Assembly: GCF_900108085.1 (NCBI RefSeq)
Contig: NZ_FNVR01000033.1
Span: forward strand, 1 to 48,083
DNA length: 48,083 bases
Source: Algoriphagus boritolerans DSM 17298 = JCM 18970
GTDB lineage: Bacteria > Bacteroidota > Bacteroidia > Cytophagales > Cyclobacteriaceae
Direction of reading: 5' to 3'
Shown piece by piece: positions 24,858 to 35,025 of the stretch. Every line of letters begins with the position of its first letter. Within the stretch, counting starts at the first letter, position 1. A program made the position numbers and the translations under genes. The notes beneath the pieces are model-generated. The model ran no database searches. It was not told the origin of the DNA and worked only from the letters and a program-made list of their open reading frames with translations.

Positions 24858-26378
24858 ATGGAAGTGATCAACAGCTTCATGACCTGGATTTTTAAAAACC
24901 GAATAGGTCAGATCGAAAATTTTAAGCAAAATCCAATTCAAGTTCAGGAAGCTACTTTTAGAGAGTTGATCGAAGCAGGAAAGCGCACGGAATTTGGGAA
25001 AAAATATGGGTTTGAGCAGATAAAAACCTATGCGGATTTTGCCCGGCAGGTCCCGGTCTTTGACTATGAATCCTTTAAGCCGTTCATCGAAAAAACGATG
25101 CAAGGCAATCAGAATGTCATTTGGAATACGGATATCGAGTGGTTTTCGAAATCATCCGGGACTACGGGCAGCCGAAGTAAATACATTCCGGTTTCGGAAG
25201 AAAGCCTGGAAGAATGCCACTACAAAGGAGGAAAGGACATGTTATCGCTGTATGTCACGGCATTTCCGGAATCCAAGCTTTTCACCGGAAAAAGTCTGAC
25301 TATAGGGGGTACATTGGAGAAAAATCCATTGAATCCTCAAGGTACAGCCAAAGCGGGAGATGTCTCTGCGGTGATTATGCAGAATCTACCGTTGTGGGCA
25401 CAGTTTGCCCGGACTCCCTCGCTTGAGACCGCGCTAATGGGCGAGTGGGAGGCCAAAATCGAAAAAATGGCTCGGGAGACGATGAATGAAAACGTAACCT
25501 GTATTGCAGGAGTGCCGACCTGGACGATCGTTTTACTTCGCCGAATTCTTGAATTGAAAAAGGCAAAAAATATCCTGGAAGTCTGGCCAAATCTGGAGGT
25601 ATTTTTTCATGGTGCGGTGGCATTTGGCCCCTATCGAAGCCTTTTCAAAGAATTGATTCCTTCGGACAAGATGCACTACATGGAGACCTACAATGCCTCA
25701 GAGGGTTTTTTTGGTATTCAGGACCAACTGGATTCCGATGAGCTTTTGCTATTGCTTGACTACGGGATTTTCTATGAATTCATCCCCATGGAAGAGTGGG
25801 AAAAAGAAGATGCGCAGGTTGTCTCCTTAAAAGATGTGGAAATCGGAAAAAACTATGCCATGGTCATCACGACAAATGGAGGGCTTTGGCGATATAAAAT
25901 AGGTGATACGGTGAAGTTCACTTCGACTTTTCCTTTTAGATTCCGGATTTCAGGGCGAACCAAGCATTTTATCAATGCCTTTGGAGAAGAGGTGATCGTA
26001 GAAAATGCGGAAGCGGCAATCCAATTTGCAGCTGAGAAAACCCATTCCACCATCGTCAATTTTACAGCAGCACCGGTTTATTTTGAGGGGAATGGGTCCA
26101 ATGGTGCGCATGAATGGATCGTGGAGTTCAGCACGCCACCGGCGGATTTGAAAGAGTTTATTTTGCTTTTGGATCAAAAACTCAGAGAAGTCAATTCAGA
26201 TTATGATGCCAAGCGCTACAAAGATTTGGCGCTGAAACTTCCGATCCTTCATCAGGCTCCCGAAGGCCTTTTTGAAGCCTGGCTCAGCAAAAAAGGCAAG
26301 CTAGGCGGTCAACACAAAGTGCCAAGATTGTCTAATTCGAGAGAATACTTGGATGAGATATTGGAGATGATGAAGTGA
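24858..26378 (+). CDS. GH3 auxin-responsive promoter family protein (acyl-adenylate ligase fold)
   Basis: This 506-residue protein belongs to the GH3 family, whose plant members join amino acids to jasmonate or auxin through an acyl-adenylate. The adenylate-forming signature is visible as WFSKSSGTTGSRSKYIPVSE (about residues 94-113). Later motifs are YNASEGFFGIQ, the ATP-binding segment LWRYKIGDTVKFT and SGRTKHFINAFGEEV. Bacterial members are common in Bacteroidota and their substrates are unknown. It starts directly after the lptB stop codon, so it is co-translated with an LPS transport ATPase. A role in modifying an envelope acyl or aryl acid is possible but unproven. Confidence 0.92.
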   Translation: MEVINSFMTWIFKNRIGQIENFKQNPIQVQEATFRELIEAGKRTEFGKKYGFEQIKTYADFARQVPVFDYESFKPFIEKTMQGNQNVIWNTDIEWFSKSSGTTGSRSKYIPVSEESLEECHYKGGKDMLSLYVTAFPESKLFTGKSLTIGGTLEKNPLNPQGTAKAGDVSAVIMQNLPLWAQFARTPSLETALMGEWEAKIEKMARETMNENVTCIAGVPTWTIVLLRRILELKKAKNILEVWPNLEVFFHGAVAFGPYRSLFKELIPSDKMHYMETYNASEGFFGIQDQLDSDELLLLLDYGIFYEFIPMEEWEKEDAQVVSLKDVEIGKNYAMVITTNGGLWRYKIGDTVKFTSTFPFRFRISGRTKHFINAFGEEVIVENAEAAIQFAAEKTHSTIVNFTAAPVYFEGNGSNGAHEWIVEFSTPPADLKEFILLLDQKLREVNSDYDAKRYKDLALKLPILHQAPEGLFEAWLSKKGKLGGQHKVPRLSNSREYLDEILEMMK

Positions 26379-26625
26379 ATTCAATACAAAAAACCAAAGC
26401 GAAAATTAGTCTTAAAGATTGAAATTTTTGAAAGCTTGTGGTGGATAGAGTTGTTTACGGAAAACAATTCTTAATTCTGTTTTTTTAAAAACAAAAACAA
26501 AAATTGTTCTTTCTAGAAAACAATTTTCTTCTTCGGATGAATTGCCCGATCGATCTTTGAGCGATTTTTCTGACCGTTTACAAAACACCCTAGGAATCCA
26601 TCTGATCTGGTTTTAACTTGAGTCT

Positions 26626-27567
26626 ATGACCAGAAATCACCTCTTTTTCATTTATTTTCTTCTTTTCATTGCCATAGGTTTGGGAGCATGGGCGATTCTG
26701 AAAACTCCAACTATCCAAGGCAACGCTGAGATTCAGATGGACGAAAGATCTTATCCGGTACAGGTATTTACAGTTACACGGGATTCCATTCGGCTCTTTG
26801 ACATTCCAAAAGAGCTGGACTTTGCGGGAGAGAAAGTTCCACTGGAAAAAGGTGACATCTTCGAGCGACTGGAGCGTGAGATCTATGTCAATGCCTATTG
26901 GGAGTCCAATATGATCCTTTTGCTCAAACGCTCTGCGAAATACCTTCCGGAAATCGAGCGGATGCTGAAAGAAAACGGAATTCCGGATGATTTCAAATAT
27001 GTGGCTATTGCCGAAAGTGCACTGATGAATGTGGGTTCCCCAGCCGGAGCGAGGGGATTTTGGCAGATTATGGAAAGTACGGGCAAAGAATATGGCTTGG
27101 AAATCACTAATAACGTGGATGAGCGCTACCATTTTGAGAAGTCAACTTTGGCAGCCAGCAAATACATCAAAAAAGCACATGCGAGGTTTGGGGACTGGAC
27201 CGCGGTGGCCGCGAGCTACAACATGGGGCAGGCTGGATTTAGCCGAAGACAGGAAGAGCAGCTGCATGACAATTATTACGAACTATACCTGAACGATGAG
27301 ACGAGTCGCTATCTTTTTCGCATACTTGCTTTCAAGGTGATTTTTGAGAATCCGGGAGCTTTTGGATATCACTTTAGGGAAAGTGATTACTATAAAAACC
27401 CGACATTCAGAACGATTCGAGTAGAGGAGGATATCAAGGATCTTGCAAAATGGGCGAAAGATCAGGGTAGTTCCTACAAGGATCTGAAGCTGTATAATCC
27501 ATGGTTGAGAGATCGCAATCTCAATGTAAGAAGAGGGAAAACCTACGAAATAATCTTACCAGAATAA
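26626..27567 (+). CDS. Membrane-anchored lytic transglycosylase (SLT domain)
   Basis: The 313-residue protein has an N-terminal transmembrane anchor (residues about 5-24, FFIYFLLFIAIGLGAWAIL) and then a periplasmic SLT-type lysozyme-like domain (about 100-255). The catalytic Glu lies in YVAIAESALMNVGSPAGARG. GFWQIMESTGKEYGL and AVAASYNMGQAGFSRR complete the family signature. The C-terminus (VRRGKTYEIILP) resembles a truncated LysM-like segment. It cleaves peptidoglycan with 1,6-anhydro ends, in the MltD/Slt family 1 group. The 32-bp gap to the downstream M24 peptidase gene suggests co-transcription. Confidence 0.92.
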   Translation: MTRNHLFFIYFLLFIAIGLGAWAILKTPTIQGNAEIQMDERSYPVQVFTVTRDSIRLFDIPKELDFAGEKVPLEKGDIFERLEREIYVNAYWESNMILLLKRSAKYLPEIERMLKENGIPDDFKYVAIAESALMNVGSPAGARGFWQIMESTGKEYGLEITNNVDERYHFEKSTLAASKYIKKAHARFGDWTAVAASYNMGQAGFSRRQEEQLHDNYYELYLNDETSRYLFRILAFKVIFENPGAFGYHFRESDYYKNPTFRTIRVEEDIKDLAKWAKDQGSSYKDLKLYNPWLRDRNLNVRRGKTYEIILPE

Positions 27568-27598
27568 GGATTAGTCAAAATCACCAAAACCGACCAAA

Positions 27599-28873
27599 AT
27601 GAAACGAAGGAATTTTATTCAGGCTTCTGCCTTAGGAGTAGGCACCTCCCTTTTTGCAGGCAGTTCAGCCTTTGCAGGATCTAAATCCACAATGTTCGAT
27701 TTTCAATTAGACCAATTGACTTCTTGTGTCGCCGATATTGTCCCTATTTCCATAGCCGAAAGGAAATCCAGGATCTCAAAAGCACAGCGCCTCATGGAGG
27801 AAAAAGGCTTTCGGGCAATTGTACTGGATTCTGGCACTTCCATGAATTATTTCACGGGGATGACTTGGGGACAAAGCGAACGACCCATGGTAGCCGTTAT
27901 CCCTGCCAAAGGCGAGGTGAGTTACGTTTGTCCTAAGTTTGAGCAGGACAGATTGGAGGAGCGAATTATTATTGGCAGTGATGTTTATCCTTGGGAAGAA
28001 GATGAAAGTCCTTACGAACAAATCAAACAAGTAATCCTGGATTCCGGAGCGACCTCCGGCAAGATTGGTATTGAAGAGCGGGTGCGTTTTTTTATCGCCG
28101 ACGGATTGCGGCAAGTGGCTACCAATTTTGAGTTGGTCAGTGCAGATCCGATCGTCATTCCCTGTCGGATCATCAAGTCTTCGGCAGAGATTGCATTGAT
28201 GCAGCGTGCCACGGAATTGACCATCGAGGCAATGACTTTGGGTTTTTCCGCGCTGAAAGAGGGAATTAGCCCTTCCGCATTTTCATCCGCAGTGTCCCAA
28301 GCACACCAAAAGATGGGCGGTCGACATGCCTTTGCCTTGGCTAATTTTGCGGAGGCCTCAGCTTTTCCACATGGCACTTCGAGACCTCAGGTGTTGAAGA
28401 ATGGGGATGTCGTTTTGGTCGATTGTGGATGTACCGTTGAAGGATATAATTCAGATATCAGTCGTACGATTGTATTCGGAGCTGAACCAACAGCCAGGCA
28501 ATTGGAAATCTGGAATCTGGAAAAAGAGGCTCAAGCGGCTGGTTATCGGGCAGCCAAAATCGGGGCGACGCTTGGAGACGTGGACGCTGCTGCACGAAAA
28601 GTGATTACAGACGCAGGATTTGGACCCGATTACAAATTGCCGGGTTTGCCCCATCGTACAGGACACGGTATCGGGATGGATGGCCACGAATGGGGCAACG
28701 CTGTCCGGGGTAATACGCAAATCCTCGAACCGGGCATGTGTTTCAGCATCGAGCCAAATATTTCTATTGTTGGAGAATTCGGTATCAGACACGAAGACTG
28801 TGTGTACATGACTGAATCAGGGCCGGTTTGGTTTTCTCAGCCCAGTCCCTCGATTTCTCAGCCATTTGCTTAG
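27599..28873 (+). CDS. Tat-exported M24-family Xaa-Pro aminopeptidase
   Basis: This is a 424-residue metallopeptidase of family M24 (prolidase / Xaa-Pro dipeptidase type). A twin-arginine signal opens it (KRRNFIQASALGVGTSLFAG), so the folded, metal-loaded enzyme should reach the periplasm. The creatinase N-terminal domain spans about residues 50-185. The catalytic domain shows all five metal ligands: two Asp in VLVDCGCTVEGYNSDISRT, His in HRTGHGIGMDGHEWG, Glu in FSIEPN and Glu in GIRHEDCVYMTESG (the second-last Glu-type ligand). The likely role is removing residues before proline from imported or secreted peptides. It follows the lytic transglycosylase closely. Confidence 0.93.
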   Translation: MKRRNFIQASALGVGTSLFAGSSAFAGSKSTMFDFQLDQLTSCVADIVPISIAERKSRISKAQRLMEEKGFRAIVLDSGTSMNYFTGMTWGQSERPMVAVIPAKGEVSYVCPKFEQDRLEERIIIGSDVYPWEEDESPYEQIKQVILDSGATSGKIGIEERVRFFIADGLRQVATNFELVSADPIVIPCRIIKSSAEIALMQRATELTIEAMTLGFSALKEGISPSAFSSAVSQAHQKMGGRHAFALANFAEASAFPHGTSRPQVLKNGDVVLVDCGCTVEGYNSDISRTIVFGAEPTARQLEIWNLEKEAQAAGYRAAKIGATLGDVDAAARKVITDAGFGPDYKLPGLPHRTGHGIGMDGHEWGNAVRGNTQILEPGMCFSIEPNISIVGEFGIRHEDCVYMTESGPVWFSQPSPSISQPFA

Positions 28874-28951
28874 AAAATTCCCGAGAACCAAGTTGCCTGG
28901 TTTCAGGTTACAAGGTTGGGGTTTTGCTTCGCGCTTCCCCTTAAAAAATTG

Positions 28952-28959
28952 TACCTTCG
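28952..28959 (+). promoter_or_regulatory. -7-like promoter box of uvrA
   Basis: TACCTTCG is one mismatch from TAnnTTTG and lies 23 bp before the uvrA ATG. A TTTTG upstream at 28922-28926 is slightly farther than usual for a -33 element. No LexA-type palindrome was noticed. Confidence 0.4.
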
Positions 28960-28982
28960 CCGATTAATAATTCCGCACTTTC

Positions 28983-31814
28983 ATGAGTCAATCCCCTGCT
29001 TCACAGGAAGAATATATTGAAATTTTTGGAGCCCGAGAGCATAATCTTAAAAACATAGATGTAAAAATCCCACGAAACAAGCTGGTAGTCGTCACCGGTC
29101 TGAGTGGAAGTGGAAAAAGTTCTTTGGCTTTTGACACCATTTACGCCGAGGGGCAACGCCGCTACATGGAGAGTTTTTCGGCGTACGCGCGTTCGTTTTT
29201 GGGTGGAATGGAGCGTCCCGACGTGGACAAAATCAACGGACTTTCCCCTGTCATTGCCATAGAGCAAAAGACCACCTCCAAAAACCCCCGATCGACGGTA
29301 GGTACGGTGACCGAAATCTATGATTTCATGCGTCTGCTTTATGCCCGGGCAGGAGAAGCTTACTCTTACCTGACCGGAAAGCGGATGATCCGTCAGACGG
29401 AAGATCAGATCATTGAACAATTGTTCTCGAATTTTTCGGGGAAAAAGCTGTATATCCTTGCTCCTGTAGTCAAAGGAAGAAAAGGTCACTACCGGGAGCT
29501 TTTTGAGCAGATTCGAAAAATGGGCTTTTCCAAAGTCCGGGTTGATGGCGTAGTGATGGATATCGTGCCCAAAATGCAAGTGGACCGCTACAAAATCCAC
29601 GACATTGAGATTGTCATCGATCGGATCATAGCTGATGAATCCGATCGCTTTCGAATTACCCAATCGCTCAAATCCGGACTTCAGCATGGAAAAGGGGTCA
29701 TCATGATCCGGGAGGAAAACGGCGACGTCCACCATTTCTCCAAGTACCTGATGGACCCGGAAACAGGCCTTTCCTACGATGAACCGGCACCCAATGCCTT
29801 TTCTTTCAACTCACCTTATGGGGCCTGCCCGACTTGTAATGGATTGGGGATTATCGAAGAAATCACAAGGGAAAGCATCATTCCGGATCCAAGTCTGAGT
29901 ATCACCCGCGGAGGAATAGTGCCGCTTGGAGAATACCGTGATATTTGGATCTTTAAGAAAATAGAAGCGATACTCAAGCACTACAAATGTAGCATGAGTA
30001 CGCCGATCAAGGATCTGCCAGGCCACGTGGTGGAGGTTTTGCTTTTTGGGGACAAGGTCGAAGTAGCTGTTGATTCGGTCAAATATCCCGGTACGAAGTG
30101 GAATACCACATTTGAAGGCATTGTCAATTTTCTTCAGAAATATCAGGAAGGCAGCTCAGACAAAATCCAGGATTGGGTGTCGGAATTTACTGTGACCAAA
30201 ACCTGTCCGGACTGCGAGGGCTACCGACTGAAAAAAGAAGCTCTGCATTTCAAGATTGACGGAAAACACATCGGCGAACTGGCAATGATGGATATTCAGG
30301 GTCTTGCCGAATGGTTTGAAGGATTGGAAAACCGAATCACCGAAAAGCAGAACCTTATCGGGGTAGAAGTGCTAAAGGAGATCCGAAAGCGAATCGGTTT
30401 TTTGGTGGACATCGGATTGAATTACCTTTCCCTAAACCGTCCGCTAAGGACGCTCTCCGGCGGCGAAGCTCAACGAATTCGGTTGGCTACACAGATCGGA
30501 ACTCAACTGGTAGGTGTCTTATATATTTTGGATGAGCCGAGCATTGGACTCCATCAGCGGGACAATGAAAAGTTGATCAAAGCACTTCAGAGTCTTCGGG
30601 ACTTGGGGAATTCGGTCTTGGTGGTGGAGCATGACAAGGATATGATGCTGGCTTCTGATTTTGTGCTGGACATGGGGCCCGGTGCGGGTCGACACGGTGG
30701 ATATGTGGTAGCCGCCGGTCATCCTACGGAGATTTTTAACAACGGATCAGTCACTGCCAAGTATCTCAGCGGTATGCGGGGTTTGTCGATTCCGAAGGAA
30801 CGAAGAAAAGGAAAAGGAACGAGTCTTATACTCAAGGGAGCTAGTGGAAACAACCTGAAAAATGTGACTTTGGAACTTCCTTTGGGTACTTTAATTCTGA
30901 TCACAGGGGTATCCGGAAGCGGCAAAAGTACGCTGATTCATGATACGCTGTATCCGATCTTAAATCGGGAATTTTATAATTCCAAGAAAGATCCAATGCC
31001 GTATAAAAGCATCGAAGGACTCAAAGAATTAGACAAGGTCATCGAAGTCGATCAGTCTCCGATCGGCCGAACACCACGATCAAATCCGGCTACTTATACC
31101 GGAGTTTTCTCAGAAATTAGGACGCTTTTTACGGAGTTGCCTGAATCCAAAATCAGAGGATACAAACCTGGTCGTTTTTCATTCAATGTCAAGGGTGGCA
31201 GGTGTGAAGACTGCGAGGGAGCGGGAATGAAACTGATCGAAATGGACTTTCTGCCAGATGTGCATATCCCTTGCGAAACCTGCAAGGGTAAGCGTTATAA
31301 CAGAGAGACACTCGAAGTTCGGTTTAAGGGAAAGTCCATAGCAGATGTTTTGGATATGACCGTCGAGCAGGCGGTTGATTTCTTCGAGTTTCAACCGAAA
31401 ATCCTCCGAAAAATAAAGACGCTCAGCGAGGTAGGCTTGGGCTATATTACGCTGGGACAACATGCCACTACACTATCGGGCGGGGAAGCGCAGCGGGTAA
31501 AGTTAGCCACCGAGCTTTCTAAGAAGGACACCGGAAGGACATTTTATATCTTGGATGAGCCTACGACAGGATTGCATTTTCAGGATATCGAATTGTTGAT
31601 GGGGGTGTTGCAAAAGCTTGTGAATAAAGGCAATACCGTCCTGATCATCGAGCACAACCTGGATGTGATCAAGGTGGCTGACCGGGTGATAGATCTTGGA
31701 CCTGAAGGAGGAAATAAAGGGGGAATGATCGTAGTTCAAGGAACACCGGAAGAAGTAGCTGCTCATGCTAAAAGTCATACCGGAAGATTCTTAAAGGCAG
31801 AACTAAAACGCTGA
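28983..31814 (+). CDS. uvrA: Excinuclease ABC subunit UvrA
   Basis: UvrA is the damage-recognition ATPase of nucleotide excision repair and loads UvrB. The 943 residues hold two ABC modules. Module I has Walker [10 protein letters not shown] and signature [12 protein letters not shown]; module II has GVSGSGKST and [12 protein letters not shown]. Zinc fingers appear as CPTCNG with CPDCEG in module I and CEDCEG with CETCKG in module II. The gene is full length with intact Walker B segments ([30 protein letters not shown]). It is followed after 62 bp (from the preferred start) by the histidine kinase gene. Confidence 0.98.
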   Translation: MSQSPASQEEYIEIFGAREHNLKNIDVKIPRNKLVVVTGLSGSGKSSLAFDTIYAEGQRRYMESFSAYARSFLGGMERPDVDKINGLSPVIAIEQKTTSKNPRSTVGTVTEIYDFMRLLYARAGEAYSYLTGKRMIRQTEDQIIEQLFSNFSGKKLYILAPVVKGRKGHYRELFEQIRKMGFSKVRVDGVVMDIVPKMQVDRYKIHDIEIVIDRIIADESDRFRITQSLKSGLQHGKGVIMIREENGDVHHFSKYLMDPETGLSYDEPAPNAFSFNSPYGACPTCNGLGIIEEITRESIIPDPSLSITRGGIVPLGEYRDIWIFKKIEAILKHYKCSMSTPIKDLPGHVVEVLLFGDKVEVAVDSVKYPGTKWNTTFEGIVNFLQKYQEGSSDKIQDWVSEFTVTKTCPDCEGYRLKKEALHFKIDGKHIGELAMMDIQGLAEWFEGLENRITEKQNLIGVEVLKEIRKRIGFLVDIGLNYLSLNRPLRTLSGGEAQRIRLATQIGTQLVGVLYILDEPSIGLHQRDNEKLIKALQSLRDLGNSVLVVEHDKDMMLASDFVLDMGPGAGRHGGYVVAAGHPTEIFNNGSVTAKYLSGMRGLSIPKERRKGKGTSLILKGASGNNLKNVTLELPLGTLILITGVSGSGKSTLIHDTLYPILNREFYNSKKDPMPYKSIEGLKELDKVIEVDQSPIGRTPRSNPATYTGVFSEIRTLFTELPESKIRGYKPGRFSFNVKGGRCEDCEGAGMKLIEMDFLPDVHIPCETCKGKRYNRETLEVRFKGKSIADVLDMTVEQAVDFFEFQPKILRKIKTLSEVGLGYITLGQHATTLSGGEAQRVKLATELSKKDTGRTFYILDEPTTGLHFQDIELLMGVLQKLVNKGNTVLIIEHNLDVIKVADRVIDLGPEGGNKGGMIVVQGTPEEVAAHAKSHTGRFLKAELKR

Positions 31815-31876
31815 AATTGACACCAAAATCAAGCGTCTCGTCCATCTATCAAATTAAAGACCTCCATTCCTCAGTC

Positions 31877-32950
31877 ATGGCTAACTTTAACCCAAGGATG
31901 AACAGAGTCAGGCTTTATTGGATGTTGCAGCTCTTGGGCTGGGGAGGCTTTGCCTTTGTCAATATCTTTTTTGCCTCACTTTCTCAGGGAATATCAGCTG
32001 TGCAGCTGTGGGCTTTTGTAGTTCTTGCAGCTTTCTATCTGATCTCTACCCATGCTATGCGCCACGTAGTCAAATCCTACGGCTGGTTCAAAATGGGCAT
32101 TTTTAGACTCTTGGTCCAGACGATTCTGGCATTATTGGCTTTGTCTGTAGTCAATGTTTTGGCACAAATCCTCATCAATCTTGCCTTTGGTACGCTAAAC
32201 CCGAATGAGGATTTCCGTTCTTTAGTGATAGCGGTCAATCTGTTTGTGAGCTTTTTGTACTACGCATTTTGGTTTTTGCTTTATTTTTTATTTCACTTCC
32301 TTGATAATTATAATAATAGTCTCAAGTACGAGGCAAAAATTAATGAAATTAGGCTCAATCACCTAAAGAGTCAGCTCAACCCCCACTTTATTTTCAATGC
32401 CCTGAATTCTGTACGTGCCCTGGTGGATGAAGACCCTGAAAAAGCCAAGTCAGCGATCACCCGAATATCGAACATGCTTCGATTTTCGCTGATGATGGAC
32501 AAAAAGCAGGTAATTGACTTTGCGGATGAACTGTCGACAGTCAAAGATTATCTGGCATTGGAGTCTATTCGCTTTGAGGAGCGTCTGGAGGTGATTTACC
32601 AGGTTGAAGAGGAAGCATTCGGCTATAAGATTCCACCGATGATGCTGCAGACAATCGTGGAGAACGGAATCAAACACGGCATCTCCAATCTGGTCAAAGG
32701 GGGATTGATTGAGATTAAATGCCGGGAAGGCTTACAGGAAGAGCTGTATATTCAGGTAAAAAATAGCGGATACCTCAATCCCAATTCCTTCAAGTCCCAA
32801 AAAGAGGGCGCAGGACATGGTATAGAAAATACAAGACAGCGACTGAAGTTATTATACGGCGATCAAGCGAGTTTTCGGATTTTCAATTCCGGCAACCAAT
32901 TCGTCATCACTGAAATAAAAATACCAAAACAAAGAGTTACTTTAGAATAA
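31877..32950 (+). CDS. LytS/YehU-type sensor histidine kinase
   Basis: This membrane histidine kinase has four predicted transmembrane helices in the first about 145 residues (LYWMLQLLGWGGFAFVNIFF, WAFVVLAAFYLIS, FRLLVQTILALLALSVVNVL, FLYYAFWFLLYFLFHFL). Its cytoplasmic part is of the His_kinase (PF06580) type, with the phosphoacceptor His170 in LNPHFIFNALNS. The ATPase motifs are MLQTIVENGIKHGI and GHGIENTRQRLKLLYG. I chose the ATG at 31877 (357 residues); a TTG at 31817 would add 20 residues that look like leader sequence. The LytTR regulator gene begins 14 bp downstream, so the pair forms a two-component system. The signal is unknown, as the periplasmic part is minimal. Confidence 0.92.
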   Translation: MANFNPRMNRVRLYWMLQLLGWGGFAFVNIFFASLSQGISAVQLWAFVVLAAFYLISTHAMRHVVKSYGWFKMGIFRLLVQTILALLALSVVNVLAQILINLAFGTLNPNEDFRSLVIAVNLFVSFLYYAFWFLLYFLFHFLDNYNNSLKYEAKINEIRLNHLKSQLNPHFIFNALNSVRALVDEDPEKAKSAITRISNMLRFSLMMDKKQVIDFADELSTVKDYLALESIRFEERLEVIYQVEEEAFGYKIPPMMLQTIVENGIKHGISNLVKGGLIEIKCREGLQEELYIQVKNSGYLNPNSFKSQKEGAGHGIENTRQRLKLLYGDQASFRIFNSGNQFVITEIKIPKQRVTLE

Positions 32951-32964
32951 CAAACTCAATAACT

Positions 32965-33699
32965 ATGAGAGCAATTGTAATCGATGACGAGCGCCTAGCC
33001 CGAAAAGAACTGATCAATCTATTGAATCAACTGGAGACTGTAGAAGTAGTCGGTGAAGCTGTAAACGTGGATGATGCCAAGGAAAAGATCGAACAGTTGC
33101 AGCCTGATGTCATATTTTTGGATATTCAAATGCCCGAAAAAACCGGCTTTGATCTTTTGGAAGAATTGGATCACGTGCCTCATGTGATCTTTACTACTGC
33201 TTATGATGAGTATGCCCTGAAGGCATTTCAGGTCAATGCGCTCGATTACCTGCTGAAGCCAATCGAACCAAAGCGATTGGAAGATGCGATCAATAAGCTG
33301 CTGGGCAAAATAGAAGGAGGATCCAAACGGGATGAGGAAGGCGCCTACGTAAACCAGAAAAAGCTTACGTTGGAAGATCAGGTTTTCGTCAAAGATGGAG
33401 ACCGATGCTGGTTTGTGAGATTATCCAACGTGCGCCTGTTTGAATCAGACGGCAATTATATCAAAGTTTACTTTGATAACTTCAAGCCAATGATTCATAA
33501 ATCACTGAATGCACTGGACGAACGGCTGGATGAGAAGTCATTTTTTCGTGCCAGCAGAAAACACATCATCAACCTCGGTTGGGTGGAAGCCATCGAGCCT
33601 TGGTTCAATGGTGGCTTGGTAGTGACGCTGAAAGGTGGCGATCGAATCGAGGTAAGCCGACGTCAAGCTGCACGCTTCAAGGAAATGATGAGCTTGTAG
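32965..33699 (+). CDS. LytTR-family response regulator
   Basis: The 244-residue protein has an N-terminal receiver domain (residues 1-120) with the acidic pocket Asp7/Asp8 and the phosphorylated Asp53 in FLDIQMPEKTG. Thr80 and Lys101 positions are present (TTAYDEYA, LLKPIEP). The C-terminal LytTR DNA-binding domain spans about residues 135-242 (VFVKDGDRCWFVRLSNVRLF, ESDGNYIKVYF, FFRASRKHIINLGWVEAIEP). It should bind imperfect direct repeats upstream of its target genes. It is paired with the upstream LytS-type kinase. Confidence 0.94.
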   Translation: MRAIVIDDERLARKELINLLNQLETVEVVGEAVNVDDAKEKIEQLQPDVIFLDIQMPEKTGFDLLEELDHVPHVIFTTAYDEYALKAFQVNALDYLLKPIEPKRLEDAINKLLGKIEGGSKRDEEGAYVNQKKLTLEDQVFVKDGDRCWFVRLSNVRLFESDGNYIKVYFDNFKPMIHKSLNALDERLDEKSFFRASRKHIINLGWVEAIEPWFNGGLVVTLKGGDRIEVSRRQAARFKEMMSL

Positions 33700-33824
33700 C
33701 CCTTTCGTAGGCAAAAAAAAGCATTTGATTTTCCAAAGAAAATTTTGACATTAGGGCTACTGTTCCCTATCAAAAATAGTAGAACCCATTTTTGAACCGA
33801 ATAACCACCCTTATTGCTTAGCTT

Positions 33825-34580
33825 ATGAAAGAAGAACGGATTCTGATTGTCGAAGATGATCAAAGTATTGCGGAAAATATTCAGGAAATACTTGAGCTCT
33901 TGGGTTATGTAAATATAGACATAGCCAATTCTGCCAATCAGTGCATTAAAGTGATCAAGAAATACCGGCCTGATCTCATTTTCATGGACATCAAGCTGAA
34001 GGGTGATAAAGATGGAATTGAGCTGGGTGAGATTGTTAAGCAAATGGTGGATGCACCACTTGTATTTGTGACCTCCTACAGTGATCCTACGATCATCGAG
34101 CGTGCCAAACGAATTTCCCCGGCAGGGTTTATCGTAAAGCCTTTCAATACCAATGATATTCATGCAATTGTTGAAATCGTACTTTACAATAAGCGTACAA
34201 AGCCCTCACCGGAAGCTGCAGTAGTAAAGACCGGCACGGAGAGTCCTTTCTTGGTGACTGATGCAGTATTTATCAAAGCTGACAATTCCTTCGAAAGAGT
34301 GCAATACGACGATATTTTCTACGTCGAAGCCAATGGAAACATGGTGACGATTTTCACAAAAAATAGAGATTACAGTATCCGAAAGTCCATGAAGGAAATC
34401 GAGGATATCCTTCCTTCGCACCTGTTTCTTCGGGTGCAAAAGTCCTACATCGTTCACCTTGGACAGATCGAAAGCTTTAATACTAAAGAAATCACGTTGC
34501 TTCAAGGAGGAATCATTCAGGTCGGAAGACAGTACTACAATAGCTTCTTAGCCAAATTGAATACAATCACTGAAAGTTAA
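33825..34580 (+). CDS. Second LytTR-family response regulator
   Basis: This 251-residue protein has a receiver domain with Glu10-Asp11-Asp12 and the phosphoacceptor Asp55 in LIFMDIKLKGDKDGIELG. It is of the kind often coupled to hybrid or stand-alone kinases. A LytTR domain follows from about residue 150 (AVFIKADNSFERVQYDDIFY, VEANGNMVTIFTKNRDYSIR, LFLRVQKSYIVHLGQIESFN). A 125-bp gap separates it from the first regulator, so it may have its own promoter. No second kinase lies nearby. It may be phosphorylated by the same LytS-type kinase or by a distant one. Confidence 0.93.
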   Translation: MKEERILIVEDDQSIAENIQEILELLGYVNIDIANSANQCIKVIKKYRPDLIFMDIKLKGDKDGIELGEIVKQMVDAPLVFVTSYSDPTIIERAKRISPAGFIVKPFNTNDIHAIVEIVLYNKRTKPSPEAAVVKTGTESPFLVTDAVFIKADNSFERVQYDDIFYVEANGNMVTIFTKNRDYSIRKSMKEIEDILPSHLFLRVQKSYIVHLGQIESFNTKEITLLQGGIIQVGRQYYNSFLAKLNTITES

Positions 34581-34592
34581 GTAAAGGGAGAT

Positions 34593-34650
34593 AAGCCAAA
34601 GGCGAAATATGGTAGAGATAAGTCCAACTACGTTGGACGAAATATTGGCT
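34593..34650. other. Nested inverted-repeat structure after the second regulator
   Basis: An outer AGCCAA (34594-34599) / TTGGCT (34645-34650) pair encloses a perfect 7-bp stem GTCCAAC (34622-34628) / GTTGGAC (34632-34638) with a 3-nt loop. There is no T run, so it is not a standard terminator. It may be an mRNA 3' structure or a short repeat. Confidence 0.4.
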
Positions 34651-34720
34651 CGTGAGATTTGACTATTCTAAATCACACTTAACCACATTTTAATTCTATC
34701 TATACCTTGAAAGAAATAAA

Positions 34721-34747
34721 AAAGAGGCGGACAGGATCCGCCTCTTT
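34721..34747 (-). terminator. Terminator of the small exported protein gene
   Basis: A perfect 10-bp stem AAAGAGGCGG (34721-34730) / CCGCCTCTTT (34738-34747) with a 7-nt loop. On the minus strand it is followed by a T run (the A run at about 34713-34723 of the plus strand). It lies 47 bp past the stop codon of the minus-strand gene. Confidence 0.85.
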
Positions 34748-34794
34748 AGATTAACCAAACAATCAACCAAATTAACCCTTACGGATAATTGTCT

Positions 34795-35025
34795 TTAACA
34801 AGTCCCTGATTCTAGGGACTTTTCTGTTTTGTAGCTGTTTACCTGAAGTGCTTCAGGGCCAGATGTAGTATCGAATCCGATCTGTGGAGTTGGTTTAGCA
34901 GTTTCAAATCGGGCAGTTTGCTGAGCGATATGGGTTTCAGCTTTCGCTTTGATGACGATGGTAATTGCCATTGCAAGTCCCAGAGCCGCACAGACGTTTT
35001 TTTGAGAAAAGATTGCAGTAGTCAT
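34795..35025 (-). CDS. Small exported protein of unknown function
   Basis: The 76-residue protein starts MTTAIFSQKNVCAALGLAMA, a hydrophobic N-terminus that could be a signal peptide cleaved after AKA (around residue 28) or a membrane anchor. The remaining 45 residues are hydrophilic and recognisable to no family I know. I chose the ATG at 35025; a TTG 48 bp upstream gives an implausible N-terminus. Its own terminator at 34721-34747 supports it as a real transcription unit. A small accessory or surface peptide is possible. Confidence 0.5.
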   Translation of the reverse strand: MTTAIFSQKNVCAALGLAMAITIVIKAKAETHIAQQTARFETAKPTPQIGFDTTSGPEALQVNSYKTEKSLESGTC

